From Neodontobutis hainanensis (lineage: Eukaryota; Chordata; Actinopteri; Gobiiformes; Odontobutidae), in assembly GCA_024349245.1 (NCBI GenBank), contig JALDNG010000005.1, forward strand, positions 21,022,501-21,086,500: a stretch of DNA of 64,000 nt. Direction: 5' to 3'. Under the pieces are notes generated by a model. The model worked only from the letters and a program-made list of their open reading frames with translations, did no database searches and was not told where the DNA came from. Of this stretch, positions 51,201 through 64,000 are shown in pieces; the stretch's first letter is position 1, and each line of letters opens with the position of its first letter. The position numbers and the translations under genes are program-made.

Positions 51201-52659
51201 CAAAACCAGGTAGGGATCCAGACAACAAAGTTTAAATTTTGTCCTGGTGTCCTTTATGTGTTTTTACCTGTAATAAAGACAGGTAATTTATAAGTGACTG
51301 TGATTGTGTCTTTTGCAATGGTTCTCTGCATTGAAATTCCAGTAGCACTACGGTAATCCGTCAAGAGATTGAACCCATAGACATTATATATTTTGATGCT
51401 GCATTGGCCGCTTTGGCCCGTTGCCACAATACATATGTGTCGCCGCCGTTTTAACCAAAACATAAACAAATACAAGGAAAGAGGGAGTTCTTATTTTTAT
51501 GGATAAAATGCACTTTTGCTTTTACACAGATTTACAATGATGCTGTCAAATACTGTAATGATAGTCAAACTAAAGTTCAGCCAAACAGCAATTCTTATTT
51601 GTAAAATGTAATGCCCGAGATCTGTTTTTTATTGTGAGGCATTTGGAGCCACAAGCACAAAATTCAGCTACCTTTTCATTCAGGGTAGCCCAATCACTGA
51701 AGTTCAAAGGACCCATCCAATATGGTGCTCACTGACATACCCCTCAACAGCCAATGCGGTGTCTACGTATAAAATGTCCATGTCTAAAACGTTGAGCCAG
51801 TATGAGGGCCGTGGTAAGTGACTGGAGAATTACCCTATAGTCGCCATGTTTTTCAAGGTTAGCGGAGAAACTGCAGCACCTGAAAAAAGCCCTCTAGAGC
51901 ATGGTGGGAACTAAACTGAGGACTTTGTGCTGTAGTTGTTCGGCTACAGCTAACAACTTTGCTACTAGAGTCTGGCAACTCTAGACTCAAATCCAGATGC
52001 TGCTAGTTTTCACCAGATAGAACTTTGTTTTAATGAACACAGCACACACAGACTATTAGGTTATCTCTGACCTTTTGATGAAAGGTGACAAGGACACCAG
52101 GAAATGGATTCTCTGAAGCAAAGGCTCTGGGACATGATCAGGGCAGGCAGGTGATAAAAAAAAAAAAAAAAAAAAAAAAGAAGGTGCTGTATGCTTCCAT
52201 TGGCTATTGGGTCAAGGTGCTGCTCAGTGCCTCCTAAATGATTGTACTCAGAGATGTGTAAGACATCAACACTGGTCTCAGGTACTACATTACTAAAAAC
52301 CTGACCTAAAAAGAATGGAAAATAATATTTTATAGTTTCGTTCTATTTTTAATTATCAGTCTTCCAACCAGGCACATAATATTAATTAACAACTTGAATT
52401 TAATATAGTTATTGCCATTATTTAGCTCATACCTCTTTCTGTCATTCCTTACTGGTGCTGTGCCCAGTATTAACCAGCCTCAACTTGTCATGTTACACAC
52501 AACCCTCTACAACATCAACCTGAGTGTTTCTTTTTATAGCCAGGTTTCACTGTCAGATGTGTTGTTGATTCAGACATACCAAACATCCTTTGTCATGTCT
52601 TGTGTGATAAACAACCGGTGCCGTGCCTGGAGGCGTTTTCACACTGTAAATAGATGAGG
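51201..52659. other. No gene seen
   Basis: AT-rich intergenic sequence containing a 24-bp poly-A run at 52156-52179. No ORF with recognisable content. Confidence 0.45.
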
Positions 52660-52852
52660 CGTGTCGGTGAGCGTGAGCAGACAGGAAGAACTTGAGGCGG
52701 AGCAAGCACGAGGCACAGGGACAATCACCGAGCAGGTACGGCCCGTGTGGGGGTGGATTCCCCGCTCACGGTCTGTTTGCGTGCCATTGTTGCAGGATCT
52801 GGAACCAGTTTGGAGTGATGAGCTTGTGAGTCAAAAGACTGAAACCTGCTGA
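52660..52852 (+). other. Exon-like ORF with an embedded 60-bp mini-intron pattern
   Basis: A GC-richer 63-codon frame ('RQEELEAEQARGTGTITEQ...') contains CAG|GTACGG at 52735/52736 and TTGCAG|GAT at 52795/52796. Removing the 60 bp keeps the frame ('TEQ' then 'DLEPVWSDEL'), and CTT|GTGAGT follows at 52825. I do not recognise a protein. It could be chance, a repeat, or unmatched exons. Confidence 0.2.
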
Positions 52853-53878
52853 TGGTTGGAAAAAATCCTCAATTATGCACATGTAAGACACACAAACAGT
52901 GTGATGCATGCACTAGCTGCAATTATCAGCATCCTCCGGTGAAAGGATGGTGTACAGTCACCATCATGATTGTTCACTCAAAAATGTCTCCTATAGAAAG
53001 TAAAAACCTTCAGTGAACAGACTACATACATTCTGTTTTACTTTTCACATTGAATTATGAAACTACAGGGGCCAAATGTCTCCAATATGAATCCATCAGA
53101 GGGCATTGTGTAAACTAGAGGAGCTAACAAAATAAAAGTCAACTATTTTGTCTGTCAGGGAAAAACAGACAACCTTGTCCTATAGGTTCTTACAAAGGAC
53201 AGACATGAGAGCACACTCACGTTTCTTTTTAAATACAGATCCTTAATGACAGTTTATGAGTTTTACTAATTCAATATTATATAATATTAATATTATAATT
53301 CCTCCCAGACGCCAAGGGAAGCCAGGCTTCCTCAGTTTTTCAAACCAAAGTTGTCATTGATCTAAATTCTGAATTTTTTGTGTTGTTTCCATTAATTTCT
53401 TCTTTAGTTCTCTGTAATTACTCTCATTTAATCATGTATGAAATGCCGCACTCTAAAGGTTTTGTGTTGAATGAGCGGGTAAGCATGTTGCCGCTCTAAA
53501 ATTCAGCCAATCAGGTGAGACTGCCCCTCTGTGATTGGTCAGAAGTGAACCAGAGAAGGCCACTTTGCCCCGGTCTCCCTTGCACTTAGCACAAATCAGA
53601 TTACTGTATTGATGTCACGTGATTTAAATCACCTAGACAGCACAACATTTAATGTGTTAGCTAAAGTGCTGATATTAAGCTAGCATTTTATTAGTATAGA
53701 GGGCGGCCATTTACAATACTTAGTAGAGAATCATTTTACAAAGTTAACCATTGAACAGCAGCTGTTCTGGACATATATACGCTCTCTCTCTCTCTCTCTC
53801 GCTTGTGTTGAAAATAAGCATTTATAACTCCTTCCTCTTTCCTTTCAGCAATAAATTGGAACTTAATAGAACCTTATA
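52853..53878. other. No gene seen; (CT)n microsatellite near the right end
   Basis: Unassigned sequence. (CT)n of about 19 bp at 53782-53800, and a small AT palindromic patch at about 53275-53300. Confidence 0.45.
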
Positions 53879-54870
53879 CAGTGGCAAGAAAAAGAATGCA
53901 AACCTTTGGGAATTTCAAATTTTTTGAATTAATTTGTCTTAAAAGGGTGATCTGATCTTCATCTAAGTCTACAGTATAGTCCAGACGCTTCCTGTAGCTG
54001 TGGAATCCAACCTACACATTGTTCAGGAGGAATTTTAGCCCATTCGTCCTGGCAGAATGAATCATTCATATTCTCTGGACGTCTCATGTGCCCTCTTCAA
54101 GTAAATCCATAGCATCTCTATTGGGTTGAGCTCTGGGCTCTGACTCCAAAATGTGGATTTCGTTTTTCTGAAGACATTCTGTTTTGGACTTGCTCAAGTG
54201 TTTTGGGTTGTTGTCCCGTTGCATCACCCACCTTCTACAGCTTCAGCTGTCGTACAGACATACTTACATTATCCTGAAGAATTGTCTGATATACTTGGAA
54301 ATTCATCTTCCCCTCAAAGATTGAAAGCTGGCCAGGCCTTGATGCAGCAAAGCAGGCCCAAACCAAGATGTTTCTCCACCAGACTTTACAGTTGGGATGA
54401 TGTTTTCATGATGATATGCCCTTTCAACGCCAGAAACGTGCTGTTTTTCCAAATAGTTCTGTTTCATCGGTCCACATAACATTTTGCCGTAACAGTACCA
54501 CTGTGAAGTGTCAATGTGCTCTTTTGCAATACTTTAACCGTGCAACAATGTTCTTTTACGTAAGCAGTGGCTTCCTTTGTGGTGTCTTTCCGTGGATACC
54601 CTGCTTGTTCAGTGTTTATGTATTGTAGACTCATGAACACAGATGTTAGCAAGTTCCAATGATGCCTTCAAATCTTTGGCTGTCATACAGGTTGTTTCTT
54701 TACCTCATTAATGATCCTTTGTTGTGTCCCTGGGTATCCTTTTGACTGGGCGCCCACTTCTTGGTGGAGTAGCAACAGTCCCAAAGTGTCTCCTTTTGTA
54801 GATTGTTTGACTCACTGTAGACTGGTGAATTTCTAAAGTCTTTGAAATAACTTTGTAACCCTTTCATGTT
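53879..54870 (-). mobile_element. Tc1-like element, 3'-truncated
   Basis: Left terminus 'cagtggcaagaaaaagaatg' preceded by TA (53877-53878), same family as 13022-14880. The minus strand holds transposase pieces around the second helix-turn-helix (phrases such as 'actgggcgcccacttcttgg' and 'cccaaagtgtctc' in complement). The right end is lost before a SINE insertion. Confidence 0.85.
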
Positions 54871-54949
54871 TTATGTATGCTGCTCATGCTCTCTTTTATT
54901 CCTACATCCATTCCTCTGCTTAACAAGGAGACCCGCTGATTTACTTGAT

Positions 54950-55310
54950 TTTGGGTGGCTCAGTGGTAGAGCGGTCGTCTTTCAACCGAAAGGTAGTGGG
55001 TTCGATTCCCGCTCTCCCCACAGTTCATACTGTCGTTGTGTCCTTGGGCAAGACACTTAACCCACCATGCCTCGTATGAATGTGAATGTATGTGGTGATG
55101 GTCGGAGAGGCCGTAGGTGCAAAATGGCTGCCACGTCTCTGTCAGTCTGCCCCAGGGCATCTGTGGCTACAGTTGTAGCTTACCATCACCAGTGTGACTG
55201 TGTATGAATGAAAAATGGACGGCCATTGAGCGCTTTGAGTCCCTTGGTCCCTTGGGAGAAAAGCGCAATATAAATCCAATCCATTATAATTATTATTATT
55301 ATTATTGATT
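54950..55310 (+). mobile_element. Full-length tRNA-derived SINE with (ATT)n tail
   Basis: Head 'ggctcagtggtagagcggtc', B-box 'ggttcgattcc', core 'ttgggcaagacacttaaccc', middle 'ctgccccagggcatctgtgg', end 'gcgcaatataaatccaatcc' and an (ATT)n tail to about 55307. Confidence 0.88.
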
Positions 55311-56944
55311 TTATATTCCTGCACATTTTGATCTGTTTTTAGTATCGGTCTTTTATTATTATTATTATTGATTTTTTATCATACGTTTTTACTGTAGATT
55401 AATTTTAGCCGATTTCAGGTTTTATTTTCAGGTTTTATTTTTAGTATGTCCTTGCTTAGAGCCAGTTGCAATTATTTATTTGATATGCGGTATTTGCACA
55501 GATTACGTATGGTTACAGTACTGATGCTGTATGTATGTTGTGTTGTACATTTACATATGTACTTTTTGTTATGTGTCTGTTTATTGTATGTTTTTACTGC
55601 TGCTGTGGGACTGCGTCTAAGAAAACTTTCCCTTTGGGGAAGAAGAACAGAATCTTTCATTCTTACTATGTCTTACTAGTGCTCTGTTAATTCAGTAGCC
55701 AGTAATAACGGTTTTATTTTTAATCTGTCTCCACGCTGCGTCTTACCTTCTCGACACCACCATCATGATACCTGCAGCTTGTTTCTTTTTGCTGATTGAT
55801 CAGTGACCCGTGTTTCTGTCGTCTACCTGCAACTTAATCAGCTCCAGCTCCAGATCAACTTGTAAGAGAGCTGAGCTCATAAGCTTTATCTCAGAATTGA
55901 TAAAGTCTCTTGAAAATCCCAATGCTTTTACTTTTTTTCAAGATGTCCTGGAGGACTGAGAACCTTCACAGACATAAGTCCTAATTGTTTACACATTAAT
56001 TTTAAAGTTCAACCGTTTCTGTGAATCCTAAATGCCAAACAGAACTAATCATGAACATCTAAAACCAAAATCTAAATGTAGCTGTCAGCAACATTAACTT
56101 AATTAATAACGTTAGCAAACACTAACCAGTCTGTTAATATTTTTGGAGATAAAGCTAGCCTTAATTTAAACCCCCCTTTTTTTTTGTTGCCCCCGACAGC
56201 TCTTTTGCTTTATCCATCTTTCAAAGACAACTGTGTGCGTACTGTCACAACTGTACCTGCTCGCCCCCGCCTGCTACGCCCACTCGCAATATTCCATTAG
56301 TTCTATTTATGGAATCTAATGAGGGCGCCTACTGTAGCCAGTTAGTCCTCTAAAATGTTGACTAGTATGAAACGCACAACTACAGCTAAGCTACATTTAG
56401 GAAATATAACATTTTTTTTTATACTATTGCTTTGGCGCCACTGCGTGTATGTGGTACAGAAAGGATGATGTGAGAGTTGTTTAGCGCTTTGTATGTGTAT
56501 TAAAAATGGAAAGCCCCTCTTGTCTCATGTAGGCTGCTCATTCACATTCCATTTCCTTAGAAACAATACAATAGCACAGGTGTACACAGTCTTATACAAA
56601 GTAAGGTTATACTTTTAAAAACAATACATTTTAAGCTCAATAGAAGCTGACTTGAATACAGGGAATAAGTTGCACACTGGGCTGCATTTCCAAAAGCTGT
56701 TATACCCATAAAGCAGAGGAGACAGTATGAACAGAGACAGAACAACATAAACCACACCACGAGCTGTTACACTGAGTCAGGAAAACACTTAGTGAAGCAG
56801 TCTGAGATGAGACTTCAGCTGGAAGGCAGCCAGCAGTATGGATTAGTCACATGCACCTGTGTGTTTGTTTCTGCTGGGACTGCTGCTCCTTTACACAGCA
56901 GCAGTTACAGTATGTTGCACAAGCACAGGCAGTTACACTCCTCT
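55311..56944. other. No gene seen
   Basis: Two opposite ORFs at 55446-55679 overlap and carry no motif. 55880-55990 resembles 50140-50270 weakly. Otherwise unassigned. Confidence 0.4.
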
Positions 56945-57544
56945 GTGTTCAACACAAATGCGGATCGCTGATGTTTTGGGGATGTGTGAGCTAAGAAGGC
57001 ACAGGAAAAGATGAATGTAGCATTATCCGAATATACTAGAGGAAAATTTGCATTCATCAGCCTGGAACCTGCGCATGAGATGTACTTGGCCATTCAAATG
57101 TGACAATGATCCAAAGCATAGGCCAAGTCGACCTGACATTGGTTACAGCAACAACAGGCCTCAGTCTCCTGACCTCAATTTCATTGAGCCACTCTGTAGA
57201 AATCTCAAACGTACAGCCCAAGAATTTACAGGAACTGGAGGCTTTTTGCCAAGAAGAATGGGCAGCTTTACCATCTGAGAAAATAAAGAGCCTCATCCAC
57301 AATTTCCAGAAAAGACTTTGAGCTGTCATTGATGTTAAAGGTGGAAATACACAGTATTTAGAACTTAGGTATGTAAACTTTTGATCAGGGTCATTTGGGT
57401 AGTTTTCTGTCATTATAATTTAAAAAGAGTAAACACAATTGTTTGACAATAAATGGTTTAATCACTAACTAGGTTTTGGCGGTATCATTCATATTCTCTG
57501 AAAAATGGCCTAAAAAAAAAGATCACAAATCTTGAGCACAACTG
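56945..57544 (+). mobile_element. Tc1-like transposase remnant with right inverted repeat
   Basis: Plus-strand pieces: 'LMFWGCVS' at about 56966, then 'DNDPKHRPSR' and, in a shifted frame, 'RPQSPDLNFIEPLCRNLKR' (57150-57215), the region holding the catalytic Asp and Glu of Tc1 transposases. The right end runs 'atgtaaacttttgatcaggg' to 'cttgagcacaactg' at 57544, the complement of the end seen at 30129. 5' half missing, frameshifted. Confidence 0.85.
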
Positions 57545-60284
57545 TTTATTATCAACAAAAGCGGTCAACAAAAATTATGGTTACCCAACCTATCCTCTCT
57601 CCTCCCTGATCTCCGTGCCTTTACAGACATACGTGCACAAAAAGTACAAGGGATGACAGATTTATATGAGCATTTTTGCCCTAATTGCTGCTCTTGCTGC
57701 TCTTGCTGCTCTTGTCTTTGTCTTTATGTGTGATTTTTCTGTTCCTGACAAATATTATTTAACACTGGATTGAGACAACACTTGAATTACATCCATACGT
57801 CTTTCTGCATGTATTGGAGCGCTGAAAAACACATGTGCTGTGTTCTGTTTGACATATGATCAGCCATATGAGTTTTTGACAGAAATATGTCTCCCAGAGC
57901 TATCATCTGTTAGGAGTAAAGCTATAGTTGTCTGGCATCAATGCTTCAAACACTCTCTTGTTCACACAGTGCCACTGTGTCCTGCAAACAGGCCATACAT
58001 GCACTGAGAGAAGGTTCTACATTTAAAGACATAGGTTAGTACTTAGTAAAAGGGGGTTCATGAGGGATTATTGTTTTTACAGACCCAGTTTTGAGAAGCC
58101 GACACAGGATTTTTGTTATGTAGGGGCTGGTTTGTTTGCCAATGCTGTGCCGTATATGTATAGGTTTGACATAAGAGGAACCTCGTGGTTCCCCCTGCTG
58201 TCTCCCCCTGCTGTCTCCGCTCGCTGCCTGACTGTTGTACTGGCAGTATATTTATTAAACCCCTTTTTTCTATTCTATTTTCTTACATTTGTTTCAGGAT
58301 TTCCAGCTCCAGCAGCCAGATTCTGCTCAGCTGTGAACGCCGAAGATGAACAGGACGTATGCGTCACAGACAGTGGTTCGCATGTTACCATTTCAACTCA
58401 GGCCAGATGAGATGAGTTTCAGAGCTCCTTCCTTGTGCACTGGAACCAACAATAAATGAAAGTGTGCCTCCTGGGCAGAGTCTGGTTAAGTTTCAGCCTG
58501 GCTTTTAAACAGGCAGATAATAACCATGAGCAGGTTTCTCTAAAAGCAAACAAAAATGTGTTTAAAGTGTCCTCGTTTTAAACTGATGATCTTAGTCCCA
58601 TTTGCACCCATTCTCATTCTTTGTTCCTTAGTGGCTTTTGCCTCTGATTAATGTACATAAAAAACACCTACTAAATGTATTGGACGGCCAAATAAAACAT
58701 TGCTAAAAACCTACATGTGGCCCTCAGGCCTTGAGCTTGATGTGTTTGCTTTAAACTGTGAAAATATTGCACCTGAACCTGGACAAATATTTCTCTCACT
58801 GTTGACTAATCATTCAGGAGTTTTTGAAAGAGGGTTGAATTTTCTTAATGTTAACTTCATGACAAACGGAGCTCTGATCTCAAGATCATACAGAACACAA
58901 AAATGTAGATATTACATCCAAATACTATTAAAACCTTTTCTCCTTCACGTCTAAAACAAATTATCATCTGTTCTGCTCTGTGCTGTGTAACGAAGCGTTT
59001 TAAGCCTGTGACCTTAAATATTTCTTTCACATGGACACTGTATTTCATCTCAGAACAGCTGTCTCGTACGACAGAGGATGTGGACTGGAACTTAAAAATA
59101 ATATCAAGATTTTTTTTTTTTTATCAAATGCAGTAAGTAAAAAAAATTAGAAGAAAATATCCATATTCTAAACTCTGATAGCTTGTGTGCCACAGACAAA
59201 ATATATAATGACTAGAAGCTAGAACGCCAGGGCGCTGAAATAAAGGGGACAGTGGCTTGTCTACAGCTGTCTCATTAAAGGGGCATAAATGGATCTGAAG
59301 GCTGATGCAGAAAGGATCCTGGAGAAGAGCATAAAGGAGACTTCAGGCCCAGTGACAGACCAAAACAAATAGCAAAGAACAGTATAGCTTGCTTTTATAG
59401 GCTTTTTCATGGTCAGTAAGGATACAAAGCATCACAAATAAGAGTACTGGATCAATATGGTTTGGTTTCAAATCTGAGGTTTACAGTTAATAAAAAATGA
59501 GCCTAAACATTGCAGTCTGTCTGGAGTATTTCTAGAAAATCACATTCTGACATTCTCCTGATATTTGCGGCCATACATTGCCCCTCAAGCTTGAGAGACA
59601 CAATAAAAAGTGATGCATTATTCAAAAACTCATCTTCATGAGATTGGGCTGTACTATGTCTGTCTATGGGCAGAGGTGTGACCCTGGAAGGGTCTGTGGC
59701 AGCTATAAAAGGCGTAAAAAGCTTATACTAAATTCAAAATATTTTAGGGAATGTGGCGAGCCCAGCAGCGGGCGCATTTGCACTTGCTGCCAGCATGCTC
59801 CTCTGGATGTGGGAAGCTCCAACAAAGAGGTCATACCTTCAAGTTCATCAGCACGAGGCCCTGTCACAGACTACAGCTCGTGTTGTATGTGCACACCACG
59901 GCAGCGCACCTCTAAACAAGGCTGTGTGACTGGAGCCGAGGTGAAGCACAGAAGGGGTTTTCGGGGGCAGAGCAGTGCCGCTTCTAAATAGAACAGGAGC
60001 GTGACTGCACCGCCACAGAACAACAACCAGTCGACCCACCGGAGAATTCCCCGGTATCCCAGTATTGCTAGTCCGGCCCTGGTAGCGTTAGCCATGCCTT
60101 GTGCATCGGTATATTTGGTGTACCTGGAAATTGTGCACTGACAAACTTTCTGCGTTGTTTAGAACGCAAACTGTGATTAAAAGCGTTCATTATTTCAATT
60201 TAGAATTTTTTAACATGTTAATTAGGATTAATCAATTACAAAAAATGTATGTGTTAAAGTCCCCCCACTAATTAAAATATTAGC
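57545..60284. other. No gene seen
   Basis: ORFs at 58060-58410 (116 codons) and 59638-59991 (117 codons) are the longest. Neither shows a domain, repeat pattern or convincing splice frame. 58294-58455 has an acceptor-like TTTCAG and a downstream AATAAA that could mimic a terminal exon. Confidence 0.4.
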
Positions 60285-60440
60285 TGTAATAAAGTGCTAT
60301 ATATAATGTAGTTAAGTAAAAGAATCTTACAAATATAATTACAAAAACAATAGCTCTCTACAGTAGCAGCTCATTTGCAAGAGCAAAAGTCACCAAAAGA
60401 AAGATTCTTAACAGTTTTGGGAGTGTAGTCAGGTCTGGCT
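60285..60440. repeat. Interspersed repeat (partner at 38470-38665)
   Basis: Shares 'agtaaaagaatcttacaaat' and 'caaaagtcaccaaaagaaag' with 38470-38665; shorter through internal deletions. Confidence 0.7.
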
Positions 60441-63400
60441 ACACTCCCTATTGGCTTAAAAAGAGAAAACCCATCACATTGTTGTATCTTTGTTTTGAAA
60501 CAAAGCCCTCAACAGGCTGCAACTTAAGACTCTTTACAGGCCTTTGAAATATTAATATAATATATGAAATATTAATAGCTAAGGGCAGTGGCCCCTGTTC
60601 TAGGCCAGGGCTTAGATCTACATTTAAAAAATAAAAAAGATCTGTAACTAGTGCAGCTGTGCCTCAACAGCGTTATCACAGTCTGAAGCAGGTTTACTCA
60701 TCACTAGAACAATAAAAGGAGCATAGAACTATGATGCACACACTTTAATCTGGAGACCATCGTAACATGGTCTATATTTACTAATATGCTCTGTTTTTAT
60801 GAGATCAATTTCTAATGGAAGCTGCTTCAAACTCGTTGACATAAAAGAGACTGAAGCGCTCAGACAACACACACACCTTTTAACATGGGCTTCAGTTTTA
60901 ACCAGTCTCGTAGGCTGCCAAACAAACCTGACCAATGACTGCTATAGAGCTATAGAGAAGGGGAGCTGTGCACAGGCAGAAAGTTCAAACGGCAAGCAGC
61001 CTCACTCAATGTACAGCCGCCTTACCGGGCTTATCCGGACCAGCCCATATTGGAAATCTCCTGATTAGCCGCCTTTATTATAATAGTCCAAAACTGTTAA
61101 ATTTGCTATGTAGGATTCTGGTTTACCATGACATTAATAAGTTATACTCATCATATTTTACTCAAAACATTAAATCTATGTGGAGGTAAAATTTTGGCAC
61201 TTTTTTGTGTGATGCCATTGACAGATTTTCCAGTTCCAGCAGCAGTTGGAGCATTAGTGAGAGAAACAGTAAATAAGGTCTGCTCAGACCTAAATAAATG
61301 TTATATGTCACTTTTATGGCAGACATCCCTCTCCTTGTCTCTGTTTCTTTTCTTAGGTAACTCCTCAAAACCATATCCTGCTCACCTGTGAACTTACATC
61401 ACAGAGTTCAGCCTCAGGGCAGAGAGGCCTTCACTCTGAAACAGGTTGTGATTTATGAAGAACGCACTGAGGCAAAGAAGCCATGAGATTTAAAAACTAA
61501 AAATTCTAGCCCAAATAAGACACAACTTTCAGACCTGGCAATGTACACAGTTTCCATGTTGAATGGATTAGATGGACTAGACTGTCTTCTTCTGGGAAAG
61601 GGTTCAGACATTTTCACATTTACGCCCCTTTGATAAATGAGGGGTATGGATCATCCTAAACAAGTGTTGTGTAACACTTGGGTCAACCCTGGCCACCACA
61701 GTGAGGTGCAGTTAGGCAATTTTTACACCTAATAATCAGGCAGACTCAGTTCGATTGAGTACTATAGTACATTATTTTAGTTTCAATAGGTCTGTTTCTC
61801 TTTCACACTGCCCTCTGTCCAACAAACCAAGCAAGACAAAGGTCACAATTCCAGCAATGAAAGCATAGATTTGAAGTCGAGCAGTGACCAGTCCAACCTA
61901 AACCGCGGCCAATCACAGATCAAGCTTTCATAGACACCAGAGAGAAATTGGTCCAAGCAAAACTTTGTAGATTGAACCCCATTTCCTTTCAGACACTTGG
62001 GCAAGAGCTGACAACACAACATGAGAGAACTCAGCTGAAAGAAGGGTCACTGTTGTTGTGAATGCACCCCAAACAAACTGAACTGGTCGATTTGACTAAC
62101 AGGCTGTGAATTTTGGGTGCATCTTTCAAACATGATGCTCATCTGCTACATCACCAGTATGAGGTCCTCTGAGTGAAATAAGAGAGGTTTGGGTTTACAG
62201 ACAGTGATTCAGGCAAAATTGAGATTTGATAAGAAGATTGTCATCTGAGGAGCGTGATCCTCATAAGAGTTGGACCACAGAGGCAAGATCCAATATACAT
62301 ATATATATGTATACAAACCCGCTCAATGGGAAACTTCATCTTTAGGTATTCCAGAAAAAACAACCAACAACTCAGAATCAGCCATAAAAAGGTCATATCC
62401 AGCCATGTTGAACTTCCACACATCCCAAAGCACACGGACAATAAACCCAGACCAATAATAGCCAAATTTGAACATTCTAAACAAAAAGCACTTGTCAAAA
62501 GCAAATGAAAGGAACTTAAATCAACACTAGGTCACTTTGAGCTACTAGAGACTGTGTTTGTTTTTAAGAGGAAACTATCCAAAACAGGCAAGTTTGTAAG
62601 ACAAAAACATGGTAATTTTGTACAAATAAAACTCTGCTAGGGTCCAGTGTATCAGCCTATTTCTGCTCCCTGTGTTTGAGCTGTTGAGCGTGTCTCTCAG
62701 GAGATGTCTGCTTGTGCTGGTGGCATGGACTTATATATAATTTATATCAGTTTTCTGTCCATCTAAGAATCATTAAATCCATATAAGAATGAATTATTTA
62801 AATATTTTTGTAACTACTATCTAAAGGTTACGCAGTTACAGTAAGAAAACTACATTTGGAGTGAACAAAGAATACCCCTTCGAAATTATTGATAAAGAAA
62901 AATACTGTACCCAATAGACTACTAAAGGAAAACTGGAAAAACACTCATCGTTTTGTTTTTTATATATTTTTATATATTATATATTTTTTTTCTTTACTCA
63001 GTTACATATAACACTTTTTGATGTCTTATGTTTACCAGATACATTTTATGGTCTAGGGGTGCATATATATCTCTTGTTGTTAATTCCTTTGTAAGCAAAC
63101 ACTCTTATAACGTGGAATGTGCTTCCAGAAAAGACTTCTTTCTTGCCCGTAAGTGGCTCACAAAATACGGAAAATACAATACACCCAATTTTAATCAGTG
63201 ACTATGCTCAAGTGTCATTAACTATACAAGCCCAAACATCTGCCAAACTCCACGAAAGATGGCCATTTAACACATCACAATCAGGAAGAAGAGAGAATTG
63301 ACATCTTTTCTGAAATATTGATACCTTTCAAACAATATAAGTGAAGAGGGTAATAGTGCACAATGATAAAAAAGAGTGTTTCTAAAGATGAGACAAAGAG

Positions 63401-63749
63401 GCATATTTAAAGATATTTTATATCAACAAAAACACAACATGAATTATATATGTTTTTATTTTTGTTCACATAACGACAGACTTTATTGCTTCATTACTTT
63501 TCAGTTATGTCAGAGCAATCGTTTATGGTCAAAGTGGGTTCTTGAGAATTTACATGGCACATTCTTGACAAACTGAAAGTGAAGTTCTCTGCCAGGGCTT
63601 AACCAACTGTTGAACGAGGTCCAGAAGCAAGACCAGACTTTATTTACAGCCCTCATTTCAGCACGGTTAACATAACATTCATAATGTCACTGCTACTACA
63701 CAGGTGAGGCTGGGCCGCCATACGGGCGTTCTGAGACAGGATGGGGATG
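60441..63749. other. No gene seen
   Basis: AT-rich, with only short overlapping ORFs of 60-90 codons, none with a recognisable motif. The opposing ORFs at 62241-62508 are mutual shadows. Confidence 0.45.
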
Positions 63750-63945
63750 GTGCAGTAGCTCAGTGGTAGAGCGGTCGTCCTTCAACCGGAAGGTAGGAGG
63801 TTTGATTCTCACTCTCCCCACAGTTCATACTGTCGTTGTGTCCTTGGGCAAGACACTTAACCCACCTTGCATCCAGTGGCTGTAACACTGGTAATTAGAA
63901 GCTCAATGTCAGTCGCTTTGGATAAAAGCTAAATGAATAAATGTA
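63750..63945 (+). mobile_element. tRNA-derived SINE near the window end
   Basis: Head 'tagctcagtggtagagcggt', B-box variant 'ggtttgattct', core 'gtccttgggcaagacactta', 'gtggctgtaacactggtaat' and the short tail type 'ggataaaagctaaatgaata'. This 3' end matches 30658-30775 and 41296-41425, so two SINE subfamilies with different tails exist in the window. Confidence 0.87.
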
Positions 63946-64000
63946 AAATTACGATCTGGGCACAAGGACTCAAGGACAAGGATAACACTCTGTATATAAA

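Noticed and set aside
58060..58410. 116-codon ORF as a gene
   Set aside because: No domain, conserved motif or splice frame was visible, and the composition resembles the surrounding intergenic DNA.

Overview
The window is AT-rich vertebrate nuclear DNA, almost certainly from a ray-finned (teleost) fish. The evidence is split genes with GT-AG introns, tRNA-headed SINEs in many copies, Tc1-like, hAT, DIRS, Ty3/gypsy and L2/CR1/RTE-type elements typical of fish genomes, and protein sequences that match vertebrate orthologues closely. The species cannot be told from the sequence. No bacterial-type system, CRISPR array, rRNA gene or genuine tRNA gene is visible.

Four protein-coding genes can be supported. 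(1) cdk5rap1, minus strand, 24195 down to 9668, has 13 coding exons and 594 codons. It encodes a radical-SAM tRNA methylthiotransferase with all six expected cluster cysteines; intron 6 has a GC donor. (2) tarbp2, plus strand, 26194-31486, has 7 coding exons and 347 codons. It encodes the Dicer/RISC-loading partner with three dsRNA-binding domains. (3) An intronless 467-codon coiled-coil ORF of unknown function lies on the minus strand at 38056-36653, with an internal tandem duplication, an A-tract at its 3' side and a repeated TGACATCA promoter motif. (4) pdrg1, plus strand, 42689-47086, has 5 coding exons and 133 codons. It encodes a prefoldin-like subunit, and an overlapping upstream ORF covers its start.

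Layout: 1-9.3 kb is a repeat graveyard with nested insertions, including a solo LTR with a perfect target-site duplication inside an RTE-like LINE, a DIRS fragment and an L2 fragment. 9.3-24.2 kb is cdk5rap1; its large introns host a Tc1-like element with both ends and TA flanks, a hAT element with a near-perfect 8-bp duplication, a collapsed Ty3/gypsy element and SINEs. 24.2-32.4 kb is an intergenic stretch and tarbp2. 32.4-36.5 kb has no gene and carries two inverted copies of one repeat. 36.5-38.3 kb is the coiled-coil gene. 38.3-42.3 kb is LINE/SINE debris and a long AT tract. 42.4-47.3 kb is pdrg1. 47.3-64 kb has no gene I can support, only transposon remnants and unassigned AT-rich sequence.

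The genes do not form an operon. cdk5rap1 (mitochondrial tRNA modification), tarbp2 (small-RNA loading) and pdrg1 (chaperone complex) are independent housekeeping genes. I did not find a convincing new biological system. The most interesting items are the intronless coiled-coil gene and its promoter, the GC-AG intron, the pdrg1 overlapping uORF and the nested transposon insertions.
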